From contig JAHZHL010000010.1 of NCBI GenBank assembly GCA_019420305.1, forward strand, positions 1 through 41,346: 41,346 nt of DNA, given 5' to 3'. The position numbers and the translations under genes were made by a program. Positions 17,275-25,476 of this stretch are shown in pieces. Source of the DNA: Bacillota bacterium (lineage in GTDB: Bacteria; Bacillota; Clostridia; Peptostreptococcales; Anaerovoracaceae). Position 1 is the first letter of the stretch. The number at the start of each line of letters is the position of its first letter. The notes beneath the pieces are model-generated. The model was not told the DNA's origin. It did not search any database and worked only from the letters and a program-made list of their open reading frames with translations.

Positions 17275-17770
17275 ATGTATTTTTTTCCTTCTAAAAGACA
17301 TTTTCCTTGCACTTCTTATCGCATTACTCCGTGAGCGTTTTCCCGAATATTATTTGCCGGACGGATTGATCGATAAGCCCTTTGTGCTGGCAGCAGTGAT
17401 TTTTAGTCTTGCAGTATGTTTGGATTTTATTTGGATCGTTATGCTGTTTATCGGAGGAAAAGTTTCTGGAGGAAAAGGTAAATTTTCAGCGTTTTTGGCT
17501 GGGTGTGGAACGTCCAATCTGATGTTTGCCGTGGGATGGGTTTTCGCTGTAGTTCTGAGCGTGTTTTCTGAAATGACAGGAGCGTTATTTGTATACGGGT
17601 TAATAGGAGCCGGAGCGATTTCTGCCAATATCGTACTGACGGAAGCAATGAAAGCGTCCAAAGGGAAAAGTTTTTATGCCGCGGCGCTTATTATGATTGT
17701 ATATTTATTTGTACTCGTGTATGTTGAAGAATTTTCTGGAACACTAATTGATAAATTCTACAATGGTTGA
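17275..17770 (+). CDS. Polytopic membrane protein related to the end of the 19999 gene, frameshifted in a T run
   Basis: From TTG 17354 the frame is open for 138 residues, but the better reading begins at ATG 17275, which has GGAGGAAG just upstream. If one T of the seven at 17280-17286 is removed, the frame reads MYFFLLKDIFLALLIALL and continues through the whole region (164 codons). The product would have about four membrane spans, and GGKVSGGKGKFSAFLAGCGT and SKGKSFYAAALIMIVYL match the C-terminal half of the four-ribbon protein at 19999 (GGKVFGGECTFPALLGGGGT, SKDKSFYATALIMLTYF). It lacks any zinc ribbon. Frameshift decay, phase variation at the T run, or sequence error are possible. Confidence 0.6.
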
Positions 17771-17838
17771 TATAGAAGGTTCGAATATTAGCGAAGTAAA
17801 TGCTATTTTTATGAAACGTATTATAAAGGAGAAGATGA

Positions 17839-19356
17839 ATGAAATGCCCATATTGCAGCTGCGAAATCGCAGATGACGCGCAGTTTTGCAGGTACTGCGG
17901 GAACAAGATTGAGAAAGAAAGAGTACATACAGAAGAACGGAACCAGCGGACGGGAAGAAAAATAGAGGCTGAATATGAAGCAGATGGACAGCAGGCTTCG
18001 CCTTCGTCAGAGTTTCCTGGAAAAACGAGGATTCTGATTGTAATCATTGTTTTTATTCTGTTGGCGGCGGCCGCAGCGGTTTATTTTATGAAGTTTTATG
18101 ATCGCACGGAGTACTCGGATTCTGTGGAGGCGGTAAGCTTACAGGACTCTTACTCCCTGGAGAATGATACCATCACTCTTCCGCCACCGGAAGTGGAATA
18201 CACAGATGGAAAAAAAGAAACGCTTCAGAAATATACCGTATATGTGGATGAACAGAAATGCGTAGTGGAAAATGAGAAAGTATCCATGCCGGAAACCGCG
18301 AAAGACGGTAAATGCAGACTGAGAGTGGAGTGGGAAAAAGACGGACAGACCGAATACTGCGAGAAAACGGTGAAAGTAAGTGATCCGGAGAAAGATAACG
18401 ATAAAGGGGACGATGGGCAGGATTCGGATGTGAATACGGTTGGAAATACTCCGGGAAATTTGACTTGCGGCGGCCGCCTGGCCCAGCAGGGAGAATGGAT
18501 TTACTATTTTATGGGAGAGGGGCTGTACAAAACAAAAGAAATCGGAAAGAACGATCAGCTTTTGTGCGAAGGAGACTCTATAGGAAATATTAATGTTCTG
18601 GATGATTGGATTTATTTTACGGATCATGGAGAGAACGGAGGCGTTTTCCGTGTGAAAACAGACGGAACAGAACAAACGCAGCTTTATAGAGGTGAGGATA
18701 CCATGGTCTGTGAAGAACTGGCAGCAACGGGGAATCAGCTTTTCCTGCGCATGGGTGATGACACCGAATATGGCGGCTGGCTGACGGGGGATATTTACAC
18801 CATGAATTTGGATGGAAGCGGAAAAGAAGTCTTTAAATCCGGGGACTGTTTTATAATCGGTATCCAAAACGACTGGCTGTATTTTTCAGAAAATGACGCC
18901 ATAAAACGGACTCGCCCGGATGGAACAGAGGAAAAAACGGTTTACAGTGCGCTTCCGATTTGGTCGGAAATTGTGGTGGACGGCGAATGGCTGTATTGCG
19001 CGGTGAACGATGAAGCCAGCTCCACAGGCTGCATGCTGAGCAAAATTAATATTGAAAATGGAGAACGGGAGATGCTGTGTGAAATCGGTAGCTCGGAAAG
19101 CGAGTCGAAAATTTTGCTTAATGTAAAGGACGGATGGATTTATTATACGCATTTCGATTGGAGTGAAAACAATGGAGGAAATCCGATTGCGGCGGCAAGA
19201 GTGACAACGGAGGGAGAAGATAAGGAAGTACTCTTTGCCGTAGAGTCATACGCAAGTCCTTATGTAACAGAAGACGCAGTTTATATTCAGGATATCACCT
19301 ATGATGATGGGAACTGGAAAAACGCGAACGATGTATGGAAAAAAGTGGAGGAATGA
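17839..19356 (+). CDS. Zinc-ribbon, single-span membrane protein with DSY-type domain and DUF5050-like propeller
   Basis: A 505-residue protein. The zinc ribbon (C3, C6, C17, C20) is followed by a polar linker and a span at about 65-83 (ILIVIIVFILLAAAAAVYF). The array module follows (VSLQDSYSLENDTITL ... LRVEWEKDGQTEYCEKTVKV, about 95-180). After an acidic linker comes the signature VNTVGNTPGNLTCGG leading into DUF5050-like repeats: WIYYF...GLYKTKEI, DWIYFTD, VKTDGTEQTQLY, WLYCAVND. These form a beta-propeller-like fold in other proteins. Ligand and function are unknown. The next gene starts 2 bp after its stop, so translation is probably coupled. Confidence 0.88.
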   Translation: MKCPYCSCEIADDAQFCRYCGNKIEKERVHTEERNQRTGRKIEAEYEADGQQASPSSEFPGKTRILIVIIVFILLAAAAAVYFMKFYDRTEYSDSVEAVSLQDSYSLENDTITLPPPEVEYTDGKKETLQKYTVYVDEQKCVVENEKVSMPETAKDGKCRLRVEWEKDGQTEYCEKTVKVSDPEKDNDKGDDGQDSDVNTVGNTPGNLTCGGRLAQQGEWIYYFMGEGLYKTKEIGKNDQLLCEGDSIGNINVLDDWIYFTDHGENGGVFRVKTDGTEQTQLYRGEDTMVCEELAATGNQLFLRMGDDTEYGGWLTGDIYTMNLDGSGKEVFKSGDCFIIGIQNDWLYFSENDAIKRTRPDGTEEKTVYSALPIWSEIVVDGEWLYCAVNDEASSTGCMLSKINIENGEREMLCEIGSSESESKILLNVKDGWIYYTHFDWSENNGGNPIAAARVTTEGEDKEVLFAVESYASPYVTEDAVYIQDITYDDGNWKNANDVWKKVEE

Positions 19357-19358
19357 AA

Positions 19359-19970
19359 ATGTTTTGTGAAAAATGTGGAAAAGAAATTGCTGACAATGCA
19401 CAGTTCTGCAGGTATTGTGGCGCAAGTGTGAGAAAGAAGGAGATGGGAACAGATAATCGGCCGCAAATCCGCAAGACGCAGAAAAAGGAAACTCAAACAG
19501 CGGTTCCCTCTCATAAAGTGGTTGCCTGGATTCCCAGGATTTGTGGAATTGTAGTTTTTCTCAGCATTTTTCTGCCGTTTATTGATTACGAGTATCTCTC
19601 CCTTAGTGGAAAGGATCTGATGGCGCTTGCGACAGGATTTGAGTCGGATTGGACAGGTATTGCTGATAGCGGAGCGCTTCCGGTGGTGATCATGATTATT
19701 GCAGTTACCATTCTTCTTCTGGCGCTTGCATTGCTGGTCAGAATATCCAGACAGGCAGCAGGGGGAGTCGGTATTGGTGGCGCTATATTATTGCTGCTGA
19801 CCAGATTGTTACCAAACGTTATAATCAGTCAGGAACTCTCCGAATGGACAGGATCCTATACATCCGTAAATCTTATCAAATTTGGAGCAGGTTGGTGGCT
19901 TATGTTCCTTGCTTTTGCAGCTGCGGCTGTTGCAGGGCTGATAGTGCCATCTGTCATTATGAAGCGCTAG
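19359..19970 (+). CDS. Zinc-ribbon protein with several membrane spans
   Basis: The frame is open from 19335, but GGAGG at 19347-19351 is too close to ATG 19353 and well placed for ATG 19359, giving 203 residues. The zinc ribbon MFCEKCGKEIADNAQFCRYC is followed by a basic linker and about four membrane spans (VVAWIPRICGIVVFLSIFLP, VVIMIIAVTILLLALALLV, GVGIGGAILLLL, WWLMFLAFAAAAVAGL). A soluble exported domain is absent, so this member could be a membrane partner of the single-span proteins. Role unknown. Confidence 0.83.
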   Translation: MFCEKCGKEIADNAQFCRYCGASVRKKEMGTDNRPQIRKTQKKETQTAVPSHKVVAWIPRICGIVVFLSIFLPFIDYEYLSLSGKDLMALATGFESDWTGIADSGALPVVIMIIAVTILLLALALLVRISRQAAGGVGIGGAILLLLTRLLPNVIISQELSEWTGSYTSVNLIKFGAGWWLMFLAFAAAAVAGLIVPSVIMKR

Positions 19971-19998
19971 AAAGAAACCATAGCAAGGAGGTATCAAA

Positions 19999-21177
19999 AT
20001 GTTTTGTGAGAAATGTGGAAAACAGATTGTCGATGATTCAATGTTTTGCGAATACTGCGGGGCAAAGATTACGCTGCCGGTACGGCAGGAGGACAGTATG
20101 GATCTGGACGAAACCGTCATACTGTCTCAGGAGGAGTTGGGTGAATCCTTTGAAGACAGTGTTTCAATCTGCCCGAACTGCGGAGCGCCGATTGCCGGAT
20201 ATATGAAGTTCTGTGAACAGTGCGGAACCTCGCTCGAAAAGACGGAGCCGGAGATTGATGAAAAGGTGCAGGAAAACGCGCAAGCAGAAGAAGCGTCCCG
20301 GCAGAAAGTATTTGGAATGATTCAGGAGGAGAAGGCAAAAGAAACAGAGGCTGCGGTGACTATGTGTCCCAACTGTGGAGCAGTTCTTGCGGCAGATGCC
20401 AGATTTTGTGATAAATGCGGCGCCCGGATCGGACAGGAACGGCTGGAGAAAAAGCAGGAAAGACCGAGAGTTTTTTGCCAAAACTGTGGAAAAGAGCTTG
20501 CGGAGGGAGCGCGTTTTTGTGACAGCTGCGGAACGCCGCAAGGTTCGGCAGCGCCGCCGACCGCGTCAAAACCAGCAGTGCCCTCACTATTCACCATTCT
20601 GATTCAGAAATTTTTTAAAGAACCGACAGGCGCGGTTCGACTGGCAGCAGAAAAAGAAGGCGCTATGCAGGGAATTGTGTTCTTCCTTATAAAAGACGCG
20701 ATTCTCGCGATCCTGGCGGCAATGCTCATGTCAAAACTGATCTACGAACTGGGGATTTTCGGATCTCTGTTTTCAGATGGAGACACATTTGTGGCAGCGA
20801 TGAAAGTCTTCTTTATAGCCGCATTTATGGACGCATTGTGGACAGCGCTTCTCTTTGGCGGTGGAAAAGTTTTTGGAGGGGAATGTACTTTTCCGGCATT
20901 GCTTGGAGGAGGCGGCACTTCCAGCATAATGCTTTCCATGGGATGGATTCTGACCGCGATTATGATTGCTGTTTCCGCGCCGCTGGGAGTATGTTCTCTG
21001 CTTGCGCTAATTGGAATTGCGGCGGCTTCCGCCTATATTGTGCTGACGGAAGTGATGCAGGTTTCCAAAGATAAAAGCTTTTATGCCACAGCTCTCATTA
21101 TGCTGACCTATTTTCTGGTGATTTATTTCATTTTATATCTTGTTTTGGATTCCGGTATGGGAAATGATTACATCTGA
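19999..21177 (+). CDS. Four-zinc-ribbon polytopic membrane protein (Yip1-like C-terminus)
   Basis: A 392-residue protein with four tandem ribbons: MFCEKCGKQIVDDSMFCEYC, ICPNCGAPIAGYMKFCEQCG, MCPNCGAVLAADARFCDKCG and FCQNCGKELAEGARFCDSCG, all before residue 185 and separated by acidic linkers. The C-terminal 200 residues are hydrophobic with about five spans, with GGGKVFGGECTFPALLGGGG between spans, resembling the Yip1-type membrane domain seen in other zinc-ribbon proteins. GGAGGT precedes the ATG. The degraded gene at 17275 is a shortened paralogue. This is the only member with more than one ribbon and may be an organising component; that is inference. Confidence 0.87.
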   Translation: MFCEKCGKQIVDDSMFCEYCGAKITLPVRQEDSMDLDETVILSQEELGESFEDSVSICPNCGAPIAGYMKFCEQCGTSLEKTEPEIDEKVQENAQAEEASRQKVFGMIQEEKAKETEAAVTMCPNCGAVLAADARFCDKCGARIGQERLEKKQERPRVFCQNCGKELAEGARFCDSCGTPQGSAAPPTASKPAVPSLFTILIQKFFKEPTGAVRLAAEKEGAMQGIVFFLIKDAILAILAAMLMSKLIYELGIFGSLFSDGDTFVAAMKVFFIAAFMDALWTALLFGGGKVFGGECTFPALLGGGGTSSIMLSMGWILTAIMIAVSAPLGVCSLLALIGIAAASAYIVLTEVMQVSKDKSFYATALIMLTYFLVIYFILYLVLDSGMGNDYI

Positions 21178-21203
21178 TAAAAGAGAAAAGGAGGCGCTCG
21201 TGG

Positions 21204-22403
21204 ATGAAGTGTCCAAAATGCGGAAAAGAAATTGAGAAGGACGCGGTATTCTGCAGATACTGTGGATCCCCACAGGGAAAACCGGCTAAAACCTATGCAA
21301 GTGAGGCACCTGAGATAAAAAAGAGGCGTCGTCTGAAAATAAAAGTGGGTGTTATCGCGGCTATTATTCTGTGTTTGGCGGCCGGTGGTGGAGTTTTCTG
21401 GTATATGCAGAAGACACATAATAGCGATAAGCAATTGTATGTACTGTATGATGAAAAATCTGACAAAAATGGATATATAAATAAAACAGGGGAGTGGGAA
21501 ATTGAACCACAGTTTTGGGATGCCGGTAATTTTAGAGAAGGACTGGCTTATGTACAAAAGCCAGAGGATGAAACCTACGGTTATATTAATAAAAATGGAA
21601 AACATATTATCGAATCACAATTTGACTTCGCATGTGAATTCAGTGAGAGTCTCGGCTGTGTGGCGTTAGATGGAAAATACGGATATATTGACAAAAAAGG
21701 AAAGTTTGCTATTGAACCACAATTTGAAGATGCTGTTAGTTTCAGCGAGGGAAAAGCATGCGTGCAATCGGAGAACGGTCTTTACGGTTATATTGATAAA
21801 AGCGGGGATTTTGTAATAGAACCTCAGTTTGAAGAAGGCGGTTCCTTTCATGAAGGAATGGCATACGTAAAAATCGCAGGGCGTTATGGTTATATTGACG
21901 AAACTGGTTTTTTATCAATCGAAGCAAAATATACTGCTGCCAATGATTTCAGCGAGGGATTGGCCATTGTGGAAGAAAGCGATGAAGAACATGATGGTTC
22001 ATCCATGTATGATGGTCACTGCGGTTATATCGATAAGACGGGAGAGTATCAGTTGGAATGGTCGTGTTCAGAAAATGAATTTGTTTTTTTAGAAGATTTT
22101 ACGGATGGATTGGCAGCAGTAAGCTATGGATATTTGAATCGTGAAGGAGATTGGGTCATCCATGATGAAGATGGCACACGATTTATGCAGGTATATCCAT
22201 TCCATGAAGGAATCGCCCTTGTCAGAAGTGCGCAGAATGGTCTCTATGGCTACATTGATAAAACAGGAAATTATGTGATCGCGCCGCAGTTTACAGATGC
22301 TGAGGATTTCCAAAATGGGTTGGCACTGGCAGGCAAAGAGGATATCGGAGCGGGTTATATTGATAAAAAAGGAGATTTTGTAGTTCTAACAACGGGTGAG
22401 TAG
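21204..22403 (+). CDS. Zinc-ribbon, single-span membrane protein with WG repeats
   Basis: A 399-residue protein with zinc ribbon C3, C6, C17, C20, a basic stretch (KKRRRLKIK) and a span VGVIAAIILCLAAGGGVFWY, nearly the same as in the gene at 15782. About nine WG repeats follow (cores YGYINKNG, YGYIDKKG, CGYIDKTG and similar, with IEPQF). AGGAGG lies 10 bp before ATG 21204. The first 20 codons are nearly identical in DNA to those of the next gene (22465), pointing to local duplication. Confidence 0.88.
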   Translation: MKCPKCGKEIEKDAVFCRYCGSPQGKPAKTYASEAPEIKKRRRLKIKVGVIAAIILCLAAGGGVFWYMQKTHNSDKQLYVLYDEKSDKNGYINKTGEWEIEPQFWDAGNFREGLAYVQKPEDETYGYINKNGKHIIESQFDFACEFSESLGCVALDGKYGYIDKKGKFAIEPQFEDAVSFSEGKACVQSENGLYGYIDKSGDFVIEPQFEEGGSFHEGMAYVKIAGRYGYIDETGFLSIEAKYTAANDFSEGLAIVEESDEEHDGSSMYDGHCGYIDKTGEYQLEWSCSENEFVFLEDFTDGLAAVSYGYLNREGDWVIHDEDGTRFMQVYPFHEGIALVRSAQNGLYGYIDKTGNYVIAPQFTDAEDFQNGLALAGKEDIGAGYIDKKGDFVVLTTGE

Positions 22404-22464
22404 AATCAGAAAAGATATTAAATCAGGTCTTTATGAAACGAATAAAAAGGAGACAAGAAAGTAA

Positions 22465-24222
22465 ATGAAATGTTCGCACTGCGGAAAAGAAATTGAGAAG
22501 GATGCGGTATTCTGCAGATACTGCGGGACAGCGATAAAAAAAGACAATTCCCCCAAAAAGAACAAAAGATGGATATTGCTCCTGCCGGCAGGCGTGCTGC
22601 TTGCGGCGGCGATTGGTTTTGTCCTGTATACGGGAATTCTTGATAAACCGGCAAAGGACGCGCGGCAGGCGCAAAGTGTGTTACTGCAGTATGGATATGA
22701 ACTGGAAGATGGAACGATCGAACTGGATGCGCCCTACATAACCTATGCGGACGGGAAAACAGAGAAACTACAGGATTATAAAGTATATATCAACGAAAAA
22801 GTCTGCAAGCAAAAAGACGGAAAAACGGATGTCAGAGATTTTACCGGAAAACAAAAGCTTCTCCTGCAATGGGAGAAAGACGGGGAAACCTATCAGGCAC
22901 AAAAACAGGTACGGTTGGAAAACCGTTCGGAGAGCAGTACCGTGGAAGTACAGGAAGACCAGCAGCAGGAAGAGACTGCGGACGCAAATGCCGGGGGCAA
23001 GCAATATCCCCTGTTTGCCTATGGGCTTCTGCCGGCGTCCCCCGCGGGTGAAGATACCGGGCGCGGATATATTGACAAAACGGGTGAATTTGTCATTGAA
23101 CCTCAATTTGATTATGCCGCTCGATTCAGCGAAGGACTGGCCTATGTGTACGATGGAGCGCAGTACGGCTATATCAACACATCCGGGGAATATGTCATCG
23201 AGCCGCAGTTCGATGACGCGTCCGATTTTCATAATGGACTTGCTCGTGTAGGCGTTGGAACAGGGGAAGCTATGCTTTACGGCTATATTAATACAGATGG
23301 CGAATATGTCATCGAGCCGCAGTTCCTCTATGCGGGAGACTTTCTGGGAGAACTGGCTCCGGTGAGTGAATCGGATTTGGAGGAAGTAGTGTATATCGAT
23401 CGGGGAGGGAACTCGGCAATCGATGAAATCTTCGATGATGGGACGTTGTTTTATCAGGACGGATACGCCCTGGTTATGAAAAATGGGAGCTATGGCTGTA
23501 TTGATGAAGAGGGCAATTATGTGATCCCCCTGGAGCAGGACGGAATTGACCAGTTCGGAACGTCTTTTATTTACAGGCTGGATCTGAGCTATGACGGACC
23601 ACAGGAAGAACAATACGGACGAACTCTCTTTTGTGACGGACTGGTTCCGGTTCAATCCGGAGAAAAAGTCGGATATATGGATAAAAAGGGTGAATGGAGA
23701 ATTGAACCGCAGTTTGACAGCGCGGAGCCTTTTTCTGAGGGGATGGCGGTGTTTTACGATAGTTTAATGGAGAAATATGGTTATATCAATAAAAATGGAG
23801 AACAGATTATAGAAGCAACCTATGATTCCGCAGGAGCTTTTTCAGGAGGTGCGGCGCTGGTTTCGACGATGGTCGATGACTGGAATGAGGAATACGAATA
23901 CGTTATCATCAACAAGAATGGAGATCATAAGACATACCTTGATGCCCGGTATCAATATCCCGGCGATGTGCAAAATGGCAGACTTTACGTATCTCTGGAA
24001 GACGGTACAGAAGCCCTGATTGATATAGAAGGAAACCTGATTAAACAGGGAGGCTGGTCGAGCGGCGGAGATTTTTATAAAGACGGATATGCAGTCGTGT
24101 ACCTGGATGCGGCTACATCCGATTACGGATTTGAAGAAGATTATCGGTGCGCTATCATTGATCGCAATGGAAATTATGTGGTCAAGCCGGAATTTGGACA
24201 CATTTGGGGAGCAGCGGAGTAA
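22465..24222 (+). CDS. Zinc-ribbon, single-span membrane protein with DSY-type domain plus WG repeats
   Basis: A 585-residue hybrid. After the zinc ribbon (C3, C6, C17, C20) and a span (WILLLPAGVLLAAAIGFVLY, about 36-55) it has a divergent copy of the array module (YELEDGTIELDAPYITYADG ... LLQWEKDGETYQ), then an acidic Gln/Glu linker and about nine WG repeats (RGYIDKTG, YGYINTSG, YGYINKNG with IEPQF). It combines modules that occur apart in its neighbours, which is the clearest case of domain shuffling here. Some repeats are degenerate (VVYIDRGG, YVIINKNG). Function unknown. Confidence 0.88.
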   Translation: MKCSHCGKEIEKDAVFCRYCGTAIKKDNSPKKNKRWILLLPAGVLLAAAIGFVLYTGILDKPAKDARQAQSVLLQYGYELEDGTIELDAPYITYADGKTEKLQDYKVYINEKVCKQKDGKTDVRDFTGKQKLLLQWEKDGETYQAQKQVRLENRSESSTVEVQEDQQQEETADANAGGKQYPLFAYGLLPASPAGEDTGRGYIDKTGEFVIEPQFDYAARFSEGLAYVYDGAQYGYINTSGEYVIEPQFDDASDFHNGLARVGVGTGEAMLYGYINTDGEYVIEPQFLYAGDFLGELAPVSESDLEEVVYIDRGGNSAIDEIFDDGTLFYQDGYALVMKNGSYGCIDEEGNYVIPLEQDGIDQFGTSFIYRLDLSYDGPQEEQYGRTLFCDGLVPVQSGEKVGYMDKKGEWRIEPQFDSAEPFSEGMAVFYDSLMEKYGYINKNGEQIIEATYDSAGAFSGGAALVSTMVDDWNEEYEYVIINKNGDHKTYLDARYQYPGDVQNGRLYVSLEDGTEALIDIEGNLIKQGGWSSGGDFYKDGYAVVYLDAATSDYGFEEDYRCAIIDRNGNYVVKPEFGHIWGAAE

Positions 24223-24237
24223 GAAAGGAAGAAAGCC

Positions 24238-25452
24238 ATGAAATGTCCGAAGTGCGGAAAAGAACTGAAAGATGACGCGAAATTCTGTCGCTACTGCGGA
24301 AAAGAAATAGAATTCCGGAAAGAAAAAAAGAAAAGAAAAGGCCTCCTGGCTGGAATTGTGTTATTGATTTTATTTCTGACAGGAGGCGTGTATGCCCTGC
24401 AGTCAGGGCTGATGGATCAACTGGGAAAAGAATCGGTAAATACCGTTGGCAACACCTGCGGAAATCTGAGCAGTGAAGGGGCAATGGCACAGCAGGGAAA
24501 GTGGCTGTATTATTCAAAAGGAAAAGAACTTTGTAAAGCAAAAGACGTAGGAGTGGAGGAAGAAGTTCTTTGCACTACCGATCCGCAAACGAATATTAAT
24601 GTAGTTGGAGAATGGATTTACTTTTCGACTTACGGTGATGAAAAAAACACCATTCGTAAAATCCGTACAGATGGAACAGAGGAAACGGAACTGTTGGATT
24701 TAGGTGTTGACAGCTATTGCGGGAAGATGGCTGTATATGATGATACGATATTGTACCAGATCATAGGTAAGGAAGATTTTTATGACTGGAATGGTATACA
24801 GGAAAATTTTTATCCTGGAGAGTGCTTTACAATGAAAACAGACGGCACAGCCAAGACATCTGTCTTTTCAGATAATTGGCATCTGATTGGAATTGAAAAT
24901 GGTTGGATTTACTATGTGGATATAGGGGACAATGGTACAGAATTAACTATAATGAGACAAAATTGGGAGAACTCTTCAAAAGTGGAAAGAATTTATGACA
25001 GCTATATTTCCGAAAAAACTCAGTATATAAAAATGCCTATTACTCAAATTGCGGTAAAGGACGGTTGGATATATTGCGGGCTGGTTGACGCATCGGTGAA
25101 TAATAATACAAAAAAGATCGATTATACAGTCAGTCGTATTCAGGCGGAATCCGGCGATATTCAATCCCTTTACGAAACTGAAACGAAGGGGTGGGGGGAA
25201 AGCCTGTTGTCATTGAATATAACAGACGATTGGGTTTACTGGATAGATCGCCAGGAAGGCGATGAAGATTATTTATATACCATCTCTAAAGTAAGTATAA
25301 ATGGAAATAAACGACAAGAATTGGACAAATTTGAAAGGAACGAAGAAGAATACGTTTTTCTCCATACAACCGATCACGGAGTATACAAGGAAGAAATTAT
25401 CTATAACGAAGACGGAACCTATGAGCGTTCGGACTGGACAAAAGTTGAATGA
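24238..25452 (+). CDS. Zinc-ribbon, single-span membrane protein with DUF5050-like propeller
   Basis: A 404-residue protein with zinc ribbon C3, C6, C17, C20, a short basic linker (KEKKKRKG), a span LLAGIVLLILFLTGGVYAL (about 37-55), and directly the signature VNTVGNTCGNLSSEG followed by DUF5050-like repeats (WLYYSKGKELCKAKDV, EWIYFSTYG, IRTDGTEETELL, GWIYYVD, GWIYCGL). The DSY-type module of related members is missing, as if deleted cleanly between span and signature. Leader and first codons resemble the next gene (25477). Confidence 0.87.
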   Translation: MKCPKCGKELKDDAKFCRYCGKEIEFRKEKKKRKGLLAGIVLLILFLTGGVYALQSGLMDQLGKESVNTVGNTCGNLSSEGAMAQQGKWLYYSKGKELCKAKDVGVEEEVLCTTDPQTNINVVGEWIYFSTYGDEKNTIRKIRTDGTEETELLDLGVDSYCGKMAVYDDTILYQIIGKEDFYDWNGIQENFYPGECFTMKTDGTAKTSVFSDNWHLIGIENGWIYYVDIGDNGTELTIMRQNWENSSKVERIYDSYISEKTQYIKMPITQIAVKDGWIYCGLVDASVNNNTKKIDYTVSRIQAESGDIQSLYETETKGWGESLLSLNITDDWVYWIDRQEGDEDYLYTISKVSINGNKRQELDKFERNEEEYVFLHTTDHGVYKEEIIYNEDGTYERSDWTKVE

Positions 25453-25476
25453 TATTTTTAGTGAGGAAAGAAAGCC

